From Ophiocordyceps camponoti-saundersi (nom. inval.) (Eukaryota; Ascomycota; Sordariomycetes; Hypocreales; Ophiocordycipitaceae), in the NCBI GenBank assembly GCA_003339415.1, contig PDHQ01000014.1, positions 420 through 64,419 on the forward strand: a stretch of DNA of 64,000 nt, read 5' to 3'. A model generated the notes under the pieces. The model was not told where the DNA came from. It made no database searches and saw only the letters and a list, made by a program, of their open reading frames with translations. Below, piece by piece: positions 22,144-32,126 of the stretch (position 1 is its first letter; each line of letters starts with the position of its first letter). The position numbers were made by a program, and so were the translations under genes.

Positions 22144-23080
22144 TGACTTGTGTGGTGTGTTCGACCTGTTTCGTTTCACCTCGACATGATACGTACGACC
22201 TTTTCTTTTTAAAACCTCGATCATGATACGCGACTCACTCAGCCTTGATCTCGACTTGACTCTTACTATTCCGTCTCGTCTCTCACACACACACTTTCTC
22301 TCTCTCTCCTTACTACTCCGCGATCGACTCGTCTCGACTCGATTCTCTCCACCCCCGACAACCTTTTCCAACGTTGACCACGATGTCATTCAATTCTTTA
22401 TTTCTTTTCTTAACTATCGACATGATATGAGACTCACGACCTTTTTTTTTCTGCACACGATTCGCTCCTTGATGGAAGCCGCCTCCTCCTTTTCTTTCTT
22501 TTCTTCTTCTTTCCTATCTCTCTGTCTTTATACACATGCTCGACGCGAGGAGGCTGGGCCCAACCGTTGACGACCCCCTTTTTTTTAAAAAGCTATGATA
22601 CGATGATGATGGCACATGATCTGAGGTGATGAACAACCATGATGAAGGGTGTTTTTTCTTTATCTTTTTTTTGTCCCTTTTCTTATTACTCGTCTCTTGT
22701 TGTTACTGACGGGTGCGGGTTTCTCTTTCCCGCTTTCTCTTCCCTATTTCGTATTCTATTCTCATCCCTTCTTTAAATCTCTATTTATTCTATTTCTCAG
22801 GTTGGGTAGCGATGTTCTTAGGACATGGTCCGAGAGGAGGAGGATGGGAATTGGTGCTCATCCATGATATGGCTCTTCAAACCCTCGCCCACCTCTATTC
22901 TTTTTCTCACTTCTTTGTTTTTCTTACATCTCTTGTATAACAGAGAGAGCAGAGAAGATAGAACAAGAAGAAACTTCAAAAGGAATCTTGAATTCAATGG
23001 CTGATGAGGAAGAAATGGGGGGGAAAAGTGTCGTAAACCTCGATGAAAGATGATGGGGCAAGACATGTGTATAGACGTCG
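22144..23080. other. Intergenic, pyrimidine-rich on plus strand
   Basis: This lies between the 3' ends of convergent genes. CT-rich segments occupy 22260-22550 and 22630-22800. No gene is seen. Confidence 0.6.
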
Positions 23081-23828
23081 TCACGAAGACTTCTTCCTCC
23101 TCTCCCTCTCCCACTTCTCCCACCCAGCCTGACAAACATCCTCGCAAACAACAAGATCCCTCAAGCGCAACGCCCTCGCAGGGTACGAATCGAGCGCCCA
23201 AGCAAGGCATCCCCAACGACGCAGCGAAGCCGTAACGCCGTACCAGCCAACGGCAGAGACGAAGCCCGCCGCCGACCCGGCAACCACCTGCCGCGCAGAG
23301 TGGTACCCCAAATACACCCTCGACCAAGCCGTCAAAGCAGCCAGCGCAAGCGCCAGCAAAGAGACGAGCAAGCGATGAGCAATAGGCCAGGAACTCATCT
23401 TATCGCGAGGTCGATGCCTAAGCAGTAGGAAAAGAGATAGGCTTAAGCTCCAGAATGCGAGGAACTGGGCGTGCGATGACGGCATCCCGTACCCCTTCCC
23501 CCGAAGCCTTACCTCCGGCCTATCCTCTTTGAAGACCCGCTTCAGCACTAGGTTCAGCACCTCGCATCCAACCTGTCCTGCGAAGAGGAGCCCGATCTCT
23601 ACCTCGCGCGTGGAGAGGAGCAGGGTCGCGTAGACGATGCAGAGGGCTTGGGGGATGAGGGCGAGGTAGGCGCATAGTAGCGAGAGGACATCTTCCGGAT
23701 CCTTTTTTCGTGGCAAGAAAAAGGCGAGTCAGATTTTTTTCTTTCCTTGGAGATTCGCGGGGAGGGAAAGAAAATACGTAGTAGACATGCGTGAGGGAAA
23801 GGGACGCGAGAGGAGGCTGATCCATCAT
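23081..23828 (-). CDS. cax4: Dolichyldiphosphatase (PAP2 family)
   Basis: Exons 23828-23778 and 23701-23081 encode 223 residues. The protein is a multi-span ER phosphatase that removes phosphate from dolichyl diphosphate so that the lipid carrier of N-glycosylation can be reused. The PAP2 catalytic motifs are visible: KRVFKEDRP (motif 1, KxxxxxxRP), GYGMPSSHAQF (motif 2, PSGH-type with SSHAQF typical of this branch) and SRVYLGYHSARQV (motif 3). The N-terminus ASLSLTHVYY joins DPEDVLSLL across the 76-nt intron, which restores the conserved start of the family. Several Leu-rich helices separate the motifs. Human DOLPP1 and yeast Cax4/Cwh8 are the reference members. Confidence 0.93.
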
Positions 23829-24532
23829 CTCCTTTCTCTTTTCCCCCCCCAGTCTCCAAGGTAGCCGAGAAGGGGGAAAATCGCTGCTCTCTCTTCTTCT
23901 CTTCCTCCCTCTTTTTATCTCACCCCCCAGATGGAGATGGATGACCGTCTTGCCAGCGTGTCTGGAGAGGGGACGAGGGTTCGGGACGACGATGACTCGA
24001 CGATGGATCCGAGGTGAAGGGAGGAATCGCGCATTTCGTCGAGACAGTTGGCGTATGTAAGTAAGTACCTAAGTACACACCTTGCTGGAGAGGTGGGTGT
24101 AGGGTAGGCAGATCGGATGATTTTTAGTGCCGGTTTAAGTGTTTCACCGCCTACCGAGCTGTATCGATAGAGTCTTGCCTTGATACGAGTTTGTTAGTTG
24201 CTTTGGGACGGAGTTTGACGGGATGGAGTTTGAGAGTTAGGACAATGAGAGACAATGAGAGAACAGAGCTGGAAAGGAGGGGAAAATCGCTTTGAGATGG
24301 ATTCATTCGTTCGTTCATTCATTCAATGTGATATGAAAAAGAAATATCCGGTAGAAAGACGTCACTTTCAGACTCTCTTTCTCTCCCCCCTCTCTCTCAC
24401 ACATCTCAGTCACCACGCGACACACACACGCACACCCCCCTTCCTCAACGCCAACAAGCCATGCAATGTTTTCCCCAAATTTTTTATTCTTCTTCTTCCC
24501 TTTTCTCGACTTTATCCCCTTTCTTTTCTTCA
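23829..24532. other. Intergenic, no gene seen
   Basis: This holds the promoter of the dolichyldiphosphatase gene and the 3' side of the eIF4E gene. Short ATTC repeats (24303-24325) and CT-rich patches occur; nothing coding is apparent. Confidence 0.6.
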
Positions 24533-25390
24533 TCAGTGCGCAGAAGGAGGCTGAACGCGGACTTCAAGCGGCGGCACCGGTACAACGACGGAGGATTCGG
24601 ACCCGGCTTTGTTATCCGAAGAAGAAGGAGGAGGGTGGTTGAAGCCGGCGTGATCTCGGTGACGCTTGTAGAAATAGTTCTCCGGCTTGGGTCGCAGCTC
24701 AGGAGGGAGCTCCTCCATGACGCAGGCTAGGATGCCGTCGATGGATTTTTGCTTGCTCGAGTCTCGGTGCCAGATTGTGATGAGGTGGGAGTTGAAGCGA
24801 ACTGATAGGCCGACGCCACAGAGTTGATCGCCTAAAAAAGAGTAGGTTAGGAAAATGCCATGTACATGGTAAAAAGAGAGCATCATCTTACCCTGGTCGA
24901 GAGCAGACTGCAGCTTCTCCCCAACAGCCAAAAGCTGAATCCTGGTCCAGAAATCCGGGCCTATAATCTTGGGGAGGCGAAAAGTCCAGCTCCCTCCATC
25001 CCTGTTCCGACGATCCTCCCACACAGGCCGAAAGCCGGATTTGAATAGGTAAATGGACTCTCGCATCTTGATCTGATCGACGGGGGTGTTGTTATTGTAG
25101 CGCCAGAAATCCTGAACGGATTCGATCTGGCTTCCTAGCTGTTCCAGCTGAGCTTTGTATTCCTGCTGTTGTTTCGGTTGTTGTGCTTGTTGTTGCTGAG
25201 ATTGAGGTTGTTGACGATCAAAGTAAACGTTCCAATAATGCTGGGTGGGAAGGGGACGCATCGTCTTGAGGAAGTTGCGTTTTGCATCGTCTCGTTGCTC
25301 GGCTGGGGAATGGGTTTCGACTATGGTGCTTGGGGGTTGCGAGAGACCTGATAGGCCTCTGGTCACGAGTTGAGGACGCATCGACGACAT
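24533..25390 (-). CDS. eIF4E family, class II (4EHP-like) cap-binding protein
   Basis: Exons 25390-24892 and 24831-24533 give 265 residues. The 60-nt intron is a multiple of three and stays open, so an unspliced frame of 285 codons also exists. Landmarks are HYWNVYFDR, SVQDFWRYNNN, FKSGFRPVWEDRRN (equivalent of human Trp102), WTFRLPK, CGVGLSVRF and ITIWHRDSS (equivalent of Trp166). At the place of human Trp56 the sequence aligns as EYKAQLEQLG, placing Tyr there as in animal 4EHP, so this is a class II protein that may bind capped mRNA more weakly and act as a translational repressor. A Gln-rich insertion of about 17 residues sits just before this Tyr. The C-terminal extension after the core is Pro/Ser-rich. 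Function by family is firm; the repressor role is inference. Confidence 0.9.
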   Translation of the reverse strand: MSSMRPQLVTRGLSGLSQPPSTIVETHSPAEQRDDAKRNFLKTMRPLPTQHYWNVYFDRQQPQSQQQQAQQPKQQQEYKAQLEQLGSQIESVQDFWRYNNNTPVDQIKMRESIYLFKSGFRPVWEDRRNRDGGSWTFRLPKIIGPDFWTRIQLLAVGEKLQSALDQGKMMLSFYHVHGIFLTYSFLGDQLCGVGLSVRFNSHLITIWHRDSSKQKSIDGILACVMEELPPELRPKPENYFYKRHRDHAGFNHPPPSSSDNKAGSESSVVVPVPPLEVRVQPPSAH

Positions 25391-26262
25391 CTTTTTCAGG
25401 GGGGGGAGGGAGTGAGATGGGATGGAGAGGTTTGATGCTTTACTTTGGACGGAGATGGGAGGTGGGAGGGGAGCGGGAAAGGAGGGGGAAACGGAGAAAG
25501 GAGGGTTAGAGATGGGGAAGAAAAGAGAGAGAAAGAGACGGAGAGAAAGGAAAGGAGAGGAGAGTGTGCGTGCGTGTGACAGACAGAGAGAGAGAGGGAG
25601 AGAGAGAGAGAAGAGAGAGAGAGAGACAGAGACTTGAGAGAGGGCGAGACAAAGGATGAGTCGAGACAGGGTCGTATCATGTATGGTGTATGTAAGCCCT
25701 TTCAGGCAGGCCCAGCAGGCAGTCCGTCCAGCAGGCCAGCAGCCAGGCCATCTGCCAGGGCATCGGGCGGCTGTAGCCTGTACTGTTAGCCTGTACTAGG
25801 CGGTGCCAGCCAGCTAGTTCGTCAATGGGTGGGGGGGGGTTAGGTGGCCCGCAGGAGCCCCTGGTTTCAGCGGGCGCTAGGGATTGCGACAGTTGGGACC
25901 GTATTGGACGAATGAGAAACCATTGTGTGCTTCAGCCACAACAGATTAACACATAGGTCTACGGACGTGTACAGCTGAGGGATGAATAGGTAGGGAGGAA
26001 AGAGAAGGCATTGTCATCGTTCGTGGTGTATCAGGCTTTGTTTGCATGTATCCGTACGTGTGTTTATATGCATATATGTACATACCTGCTATGCATGAAT
26101 GAGGGCTCAAACTTGACTCGACTTGACTCGACCCGACTTCCTATCGTCACCACGAGGTCGAGATACACATCCGTACACACTTCATCTATCCGTATACACA
26201 TACATACATGCATACATACATACATACTCATGCATACATAGGTACCTACCTGTAGGCAGTTC
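25391..26262. other. Intergenic with GA tract and CAGC-rich segment
   Basis: A GA-rich tract (about 25494-25632) forms the likely promoter or leader of the eIF4E gene. A CCAGCAGGC-rich segment runs 25700-25815. TACA repeats and TATCCGTA octamers (26049, 26187) lie near the kinesin 3' end. Confidence 0.6.
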
Positions 26263-28107
26263 TCACAGGTTCAACGGCCGCCTCACACTCTCCTCATCCT
26301 TAAACCGGCGCACATCAGCACCAATCAACCTCCGAAAGTTGCCCACATCAACCAGGTACCGCCTCATCTCCAACTCGAGCTCATCATCACCACCATCAAC
26401 AACATCATCATCGTCGTCGTCGTCGTCGTCATCATTGTCGTGTTTGTCATCGTCATCATCATCATCATCAACAACCAACCTCACCGGATTCCTCAGACTA
26501 TCAATCGCAAGTCTCAGATGAATCCTCAACGCATCATTCTCCGTCTCCAGCTTCTTAATCTTGCTCTCCGCCACGAGGCCCCTCTCCTCCATCATCCGCT
26601 GCATCTGCGAAACCCGCTCCTGGTACGCGTCAAGCTTCTCCTCCGCCTCGCGATCCGCCTTCCTCTGCCGTAGACGCGAATCCGAGACGGATATCTGCAA
26701 CGCCTGGATCTCCCCCGCCATCGCCGCTATCTGCGCGTCTCGCTCGGCCGTCGACCTCTGGTCCTGGTTCACCACCGCCCGGAGACGGATCCGCTTCGCC
26801 TGGTCTGCGTACCGGAGGGTCGAGAGCGTCTCTTCGTACGAGGCTGGTCCTATGCAGGCTATCATTGCTGTTTTGCTGTTTCCGCCGAGGGAATCTTTGA
26901 GGAGCCAGGTTAGGACGGAGTCGCGGTAAGGGATGACGGCTGATGACGACGATGATGATGATGATGTTGTCGTAGTCGTATCCCGTCGTCGTTGTTTCCC
27001 AGAAGAAGAACAGGAAGAAGCACCGGCCAAGGCGGACATGACCCGTCCCAGCGCCGTCAACGACCGATTGATATTGGCACCTTCACGGAGTCGCACCCCC
27101 GTCGCCGCCGTAGCTTTCGCCCTCTCGCTACCGGCCAAGTCAACCAGACGAATGCGCGAGCTCCGTTCGGTAGTCTCGTCCGAGTCGAGATCATGATGCA
27201 TCTGCCTCAACATGATGGTAAAGACGGCATGACTTCGACTACTAACATCATTAAGCCTCGTCGAAGCCGTAGTCCTAGCCGCATCGCCCGCCTTGACGAG
27301 ACGGATGATGTCGGCCAGGTTCCGGACCGTCACCTCGGTAAGATCCTTGACGTAGGGTCCGTCCACCGGCGACTCGCGCATCTTGAGATAGTGAGGCGTC
27401 GCCGAGGGCGGCACGAGCAGATCGCGAACATGCTCGTTGTAAACCTCGAGGTAGGAGACGCGCACGCTATAAGCCACGTTTGCGCTCTCGCCGTGAGCGG
27501 CCTCGATGCGATCGAATAGATCCTCGCACGTGCGCGGTATCAGTCCCGGATCTTGGGGGGTGCCCATCATGGTGTAGCTCTTGCCCGCGCCCGTTTGGCC
27601 GTAGGCGAAGATGCAGGTGTGATAGCCGTCGAAGTTGTGGTCGAGGAACTCTTCGCCCAGACTGTTGTAGACGTCTTCCTGTCCGGAGAAGTGGTCATCT
27701 TTAGGGGAATGGCTCCAGAAGCAGCGATCAAAGGCGAATTTCCGCTCCGTCGCCGTCGTCTTGCTGTTGTTGCTTTGTTGCTGTTGCTGTAGTTGGTGGT
27801 GATGGTCATTTGGAGATTGCAAGGTCGTCACTTGCGAGACTGGATCCATGGAAACGAGGCATTTTGCACCTTGGTCGATTTCTTTTTTGCCATGTCATCT
27901 CTGTTAGTCATGGTGAAGCTTCGATTCTCCGTTGATTCTCAGGAGAATAGAAATATACGTAGCAGAGGAACAAGGGGGACAAGAAAACGCACCCCTCTGT
28001 AGAAAGCCACGAACGCGGACGACGACGCGAACATTCGCTCCCCTATCCATACTGGCGTGGGCATCTCGAGAACGAAGCGAAGGTGTAGAAGCAGAAGACG
28101 ATGTCAT
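26263..28107 (-). CDS. Short kinesin-3 motor (NcKin3-like)
   Basis: Exons 28107-27993 and 27881-26263 encode 577 residues. Motor landmarks are GQTGAGKS (133-140), NDVSSRSHA (about 250-258), LVDLAGSERA (about 285-294) and YADQAKRI near the end of the motor. NANI-like NINRSLTALGRV and IPYRDSVLTWLLKDSLGGNSKTA place it in kinesin-3. It resembles the small fungal-specific Unc104/KIF1 relative of Neurospora (NcKin3), linked to mitochondrial transport, more than full-length Unc104; no PH or clear FHA domain follows. Loop 12 is a 30-residue insertion with KQRRR and long Thr and Ser runs. A coiled-coil-like segment (residues about 405-480) and two Asp runs close the protein. The exon 2 acceptor AAAAAAG gives FLQREIDQGAKCLV across the junction. 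An upstream in-frame extension starts only with TTG, so ATG 28107 is used. Confidence 0.92.
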
Positions 28108-29189
28108 TTCCTCTCTTCCAATCTGTTTCTCTCTCACTCTAGAGTCGGACGGAGTTGTTTGAGGACTGGAATGCAAGAGGCCATTCCTTTGTGTGCAATG
28201 TTTACTTACCTTGGGTACTATGTACTACCTCCTAAATCTACAGGCTACAATATCTTTGCCAGCTCACTCGGTTGCTAGGGGCGACGCTGAGACTGAGAGT
28301 GATGGGGGAGGAAAGGAAAAAAAAAGTATGGTTCGCTTATATCAGCCAGTGCTATGGGGGACACAGTATGCGTACAGTATGTACATACACATGTACAGCG
28401 TAGCTCGCTCTCCAGCACGCGGCACGTCACACGATATCTAGGCAGAGACAGTGTGAGAGCTGTTGGGGAAACGCGACCGGACACGGTGCGCGCTGACTGA
28501 TAGCTGCAGCCCGCACCTAAGTTTACACCAGTACTCGTTTACACCCAGCTTCTTACGGATACTCAGCTTCACGCCCAGCTTCACGCTTCAATCACACGCA
28601 TATCACAGACGTAAAAGGCATACAGATAATCTGTTGTAAACGCTGTACGGACATATGTATGTATATAAATATCAGCCATCTGCTTATGCATATTCTCTCT
28701 ATTTAAAATTTAACAAATTAAATTTCATGTAGAAAAAGCTACGGCGAGAAACACGTCTGGTCAAAGAAATGTACATTTAAAAAGTGCAGAAACACAGCAA
28801 AGCAACAAGTATCAATCCACAGCTACGACGAAAACGCGCTTCCGGCTCCGCTCCCAATCAATTTGCCTTTCTTTCCCTTGTCACTCGCTCTTCTCTCTCT
28901 CCTCTGCTTTCCCCCCACTCTTTTACGCGTTCTTCTCTCAGCACAGCGCAGACAGATGGACGGACGTGTTCCTTCCTCTCTTCTCTCCTTTCCTTCCCTT
29001 CTCCTTTGCTCTCTCATAATCACTCCTCCACTCATCTCTCATCTCGTACCTGCCTGCCTATATGTACAGTACATGATGTATATAGGGTAGCTTGACTAGT
29101 CGCGCGCATAGGAAACAGTAGCTCCTCTCCTCTTTCCCATCTCCCTCTCATGCTCCTTCCTCTGTTGTAACTCCATCTTGTACCCGTAT

Positions 29190-29226
<37 letters not shown>

Positions 29227-29888
29227 CTCTCCTCTCCTCTCCTAGCAATTCCAACGCTGTAAATACCTGCCCTAACCGGATTTTTCCAACCGCCGACTAC
29301 TGCTACTGCTACTTCCGCTATAGCTATAGCTCCTCATCCTGCTACTGCTGCCTTGTAGACGCGCCTCGCCTGATCTAGGATTCCCACCTTCTCCTCCTCC
29401 TCCTCCTCCTTTTTTATCCCCTTTATTTCATTTTATTTTTTATTATTTTTTATCAAGTTAGTCCTTTAAATTTTTTTCCCGCCCAAAAAAAGACCAACCT
29501 CCTCTTTTTTTTATTTGCCCTTTTTTTCACTCTCTTTTTAATTTTTCGGTTTATTTATTTTTATTTTCCCCCTCCCCTTTTTCCTTTTTACTCACCTATT
29601 TTTTCTCTCCCCTTCCTTCCCTTCTCTTTTTTTTTCCCTTTTTTTTTTCCCTTTCACAACAAGCATCTCAGGAAAGAACGAAGGAAAAAAAATCTCACCT
29701 CCTTGTTTCCTTCTCTCCTCTTCTATAGGATTTTTTCCTCCTCATTTTCTCTCTCTCTCTCCTCTCTCTCTCTTCGCTCTATCGCTTCCCTGTGAAGCTT
29801 TCAGGAAGAGAAAAAAAGAAATCACACATCCATACACTTCACATACAAACAACACTTCGCAAACAATAAAAAAAACACACACGCAGAA
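28108..29888. other. Divergent intergenic region with long pyrimidine tract
   Basis: This is 1.8 kb between the kinesin and AT-hook genes, head to head. A short AT-rich core lies at 28640-28740. From about 29110 to 29790 the plus strand is overwhelmingly C and T, with (CT)n at 29195-29223 and CCT repeats at 29390-29411. A TACGGATA octamer lies at 28554. The last 100 bp before the AT-hook start are rich in CAAACA, typical of a leader. Confidence 0.7.
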
Positions 29889-30712
29889 ATGGCGCGCACC
29901 AAGGAAGAAGCTTCAGGCGACGCGGCGACGCCGGCGACGACGCCCAGAGGAAGAGGTCGCCCCGCCGGTAGCGGTAGAGGTGGAGGTGTCAAAAAGGCCG
30001 CTTCCACCGGCAGGCCCAGAGGCCGACCCAAGAGCGACAATCCAAAGTCGGAATCCAAGACCAAGCCCTACGTTCCCACCGGTCGGCCTCGTGGCAGACC
30101 CAAGGGAAGCGGGAAGAAGGGCGGCTCTAACAGCGCCAACAACAACGCCGCCAACTCGACCAGCGCCAACAACGTCGCCACTCCTAAATCTGCCGGCACG
30201 GGCAAGAGAGGTCGTCCTCGCAAGTCGGACGCCTCCGCCGCCGCCGTCGCCGTTGATGTCCCCAAGCCTGCCAAGGGAAAGAGAGGTCGTCCTGCCAAGA
30301 AGTCGTTGGACCCTCAGCCGATTCAGACTGATTTCGATCCTGAGGAATACGAAGAGGATGAAGGAGATGTCGATGTCGACGCCGAAGCTGATTTGCCGTC
30401 GGACAATGCCGAGGGTGAGTCTCGAGCTGACTGAAGAGAGAGAAAAAAAATATCTACGCACAAAAAACCACCAACACAACAGAGCGAACCTGGTGTTTTT
30501 TTTTTCTTGCCTCTTCCCCCTCCCCCCTTTCCCACCCTCCCCCTCCCCCTTTCCTCTTCTTTCCTCTCGCTTACATCTCTCTTCCTCTTCCTCTTCCAGA
30601 CTCTATTCGACAACCCCCCATCATCGATGAGGATCATCTCGCCGTCGAGTCCGGAGAGGTCGGTCCATCACGCTCGCCTTGGGTCGACGGTATCAAGAAC
30701 ATGTTTGGCTGA
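29889..30712 (+). CDS. Five-AT-hook chromatin protein (HMGA-like)
   Basis: Exons 29889-30414 and 30600-30712, separated by a 185-nt intron, encode 212 residues. Five AT-hook cores (GRP with flanking basic residues) lie at about residues 21-26, 42-48, 66-72, 106-112 and 131-138, so the protein should bind the minor groove of AT-rich DNA. The linkers are Ala, Ser, Asn and Lys rich. The C-terminal part is acidic (DPEEYEEDEGDVDVDAEAD), as in HMGA proteins, and exon 2 adds SIRQPPIIDEDHLAVESGE and a conserved-looking end, WVDGIKNMFG. A nuclear architectural role is inferred from the hooks. The unspliced first frame ends nine codons after the donor, which could give a wrong C-terminus in automated annotation. 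Confidence 0.88.
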
Positions 30713-31147
30713 TCCTTTCTGGAGTTTTTCCTCTTCCCTTTTTCCACAGGAGTCTGATATGCTCGCCTGATGATGACGGGAGACTTGGATAGGGTCTGAG
30801 AGAGACGGGCGGAACAGCGAGAGCGAAAGCGCGCTCGCGAGAGAGGGAGACAGGAAACCGAGGAAGGGGGGGGGGGGGGGAGACGAGGGACAGAGAGAGA
30901 GAGAGCGCGACAAAAGGGGAGAAGGAGTCTTCGATGAGCGACACTTTGTCCCCCCCCAATTGTCGAGAGCGAATTTAGTCTTCTAGTCTTGAAATCCGGG
31001 ACGGTTCATGATCATGACCTTTCCCGCTACTCCTTTTCTTATTCGCCCAAAAAGAGAGAGTGAGAAAAAGCAGTGTACACTATCAATTGATCTCGTTCTC
31101 CGATCATCCATCTGCATGTGTACATACCTCTTCATACCAACTTTCCC
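30713..31147. other. Intergenic between convergent genes
   Basis: Purine-rich DNA with a 14-nt G run (30867-30880) and GA repeats. No gene is seen. Confidence 0.6.
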
Positions 31148-31900
31148 CTACCTACCTACCAAATGGGTACCTACCTCCTGGGTACCTACCTCTGAAAGCC
31201 CCCTCCAGTCCCGAAACTCGTCCTCAAGATGCTCCTTGAGGCTCTTGAAGCGGTTGCCGAAATTGCGGCCGCACCGCCAGCAGACGAGGTCGCTACGGAG
31301 CAGCCTCCCCCTGGCGGCGCGCCGCTCGGCAGAGAGGGGCAGGTCCTGCAGGCGGACGAAGAAGTCGGTGTTGAAGGAGTTGTAGTGCTTGCGGTGGCGG
31401 AGGGAGGGCGAGTGCATGTCGCGCGATAGGACGTGGACGTGGAGGTGGGCCATGCTCGGGTTCGTGTGGATGCCTGTCATGACCTCTGAGGACCAATCTC
31501 GAGCTGTTGACGAGTCTTTCTGTCTTTTTATTTCTGTCTCTTCTGTTGTGTCTTCATCTTTTTCTTCTTCTTTTCTCTCGTCGTCGTCATCGTCGATGGA
31601 GGCGGAAGAGCCGGCGAGAACCCTCCGCAACTCCATCGCCACCAACGCCACCAACCTAGGCAACTCCGTCGCAAAAGCCTGCCTGACGACCGGGTCGGCC
31701 AGCGCGTCGAGCGGATGACGCATCGCGAGCTTCCGATCGCGGGGGAGGAGCAGCGCGTGGACCGTCGACTTCGGGTACCGGTCGCGGAGGGCGACGAAGG
31801 AGTCTGTGTGGTAGATTATCACCGAGGCCGGGTGCGACGCTGGGTCGTCGAGGTAGGCGCCCAGACCCATCCGACCCGTGTCCGGGGGGTGGTTTGGCAT
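31148..31900 (-). CDS. hnt3: Aprataxin-like DNA end-repair enzyme (Hnt3)
   Basis: This single exon encodes 250 residues from ATG 31900. It combines a HIT domain (GLGAYLDDPAS at the front, KSTVHALLLPRD, then the histidine triad HLHVHV) with a C-terminal C2HE zinc finger (CWRCGRNFGNRFKSLKEHLEDEF region), the layout of yeast Hnt3 and animal aprataxin. These enzymes remove AMP left on 5' DNA ends by failed ligation. An acidic, charged insertion (IDDDDDERKEEEKDEDTTEE) splits the HIT domain before the triad. Start choice is uncertain: the frame stays open up to 32143, adding a tract of FSSSSS repeats coded by tandem 15-18-bp units, and that longer form would overlap the helicase stop by 17 bp. I prefer the shorter form because the added stretch looks like repeat translation. 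Confidence 0.85.
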   Translation of the reverse strand: MPNHPPDTGRMGLGAYLDDPASHPASVIIYHTDSFVALRDRYPKSTVHALLLPRDRKLAMRHPLDALADPVVRQAFATELPRLVALVAMELRRVLAGSSASIDDDDDERKEEEKDEDTTEETEIKRQKDSSTARDWSSEVMTGIHTNPSMAHLHVHVLSRDMHSPSLRHRKHYNSFNTDFFVRLQDLPLSAERRAARGRLLRSDLVCWRCGRNFGNRFKSLKEHLEDEFRDWRGLSEVGTQEVGTHLVGR

Positions 31901-31904
31901 GGCG

Positions 31905-32035
31905 TGGGAAAACGAAGAGTCGGAGGACGATGACGACGGGGAAGACGATGATGACGAGAAAGACGATGATGACGAGAAAGACGATGACGACGAGAAAGAC
32001 GATGACGACGAGAAGCGACGACGACGAGACAGACG
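31905..32035. repeat. Tandem GACGATGATGACGAGAAA repeats
   Basis: Several 15-bp units of the type GACGATGATGACGAGAAA (with GACGAC variants) lie between the helicase stop and the preferred aprataxin-like start. On the minus strand they read as repeated FSSSS codons. They may be leader DNA or an N-terminal tract. Confidence 0.75.
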
Positions 32036-32126
32036 AGGAGGACAGAGGAAAAGAAGAGGGAAAAGGTTTAGTAAGCAACCCGTCCCTCTTCCGCTTCCTC
32101 TCCTACTCCTCCTCCTCTTCACCCCC

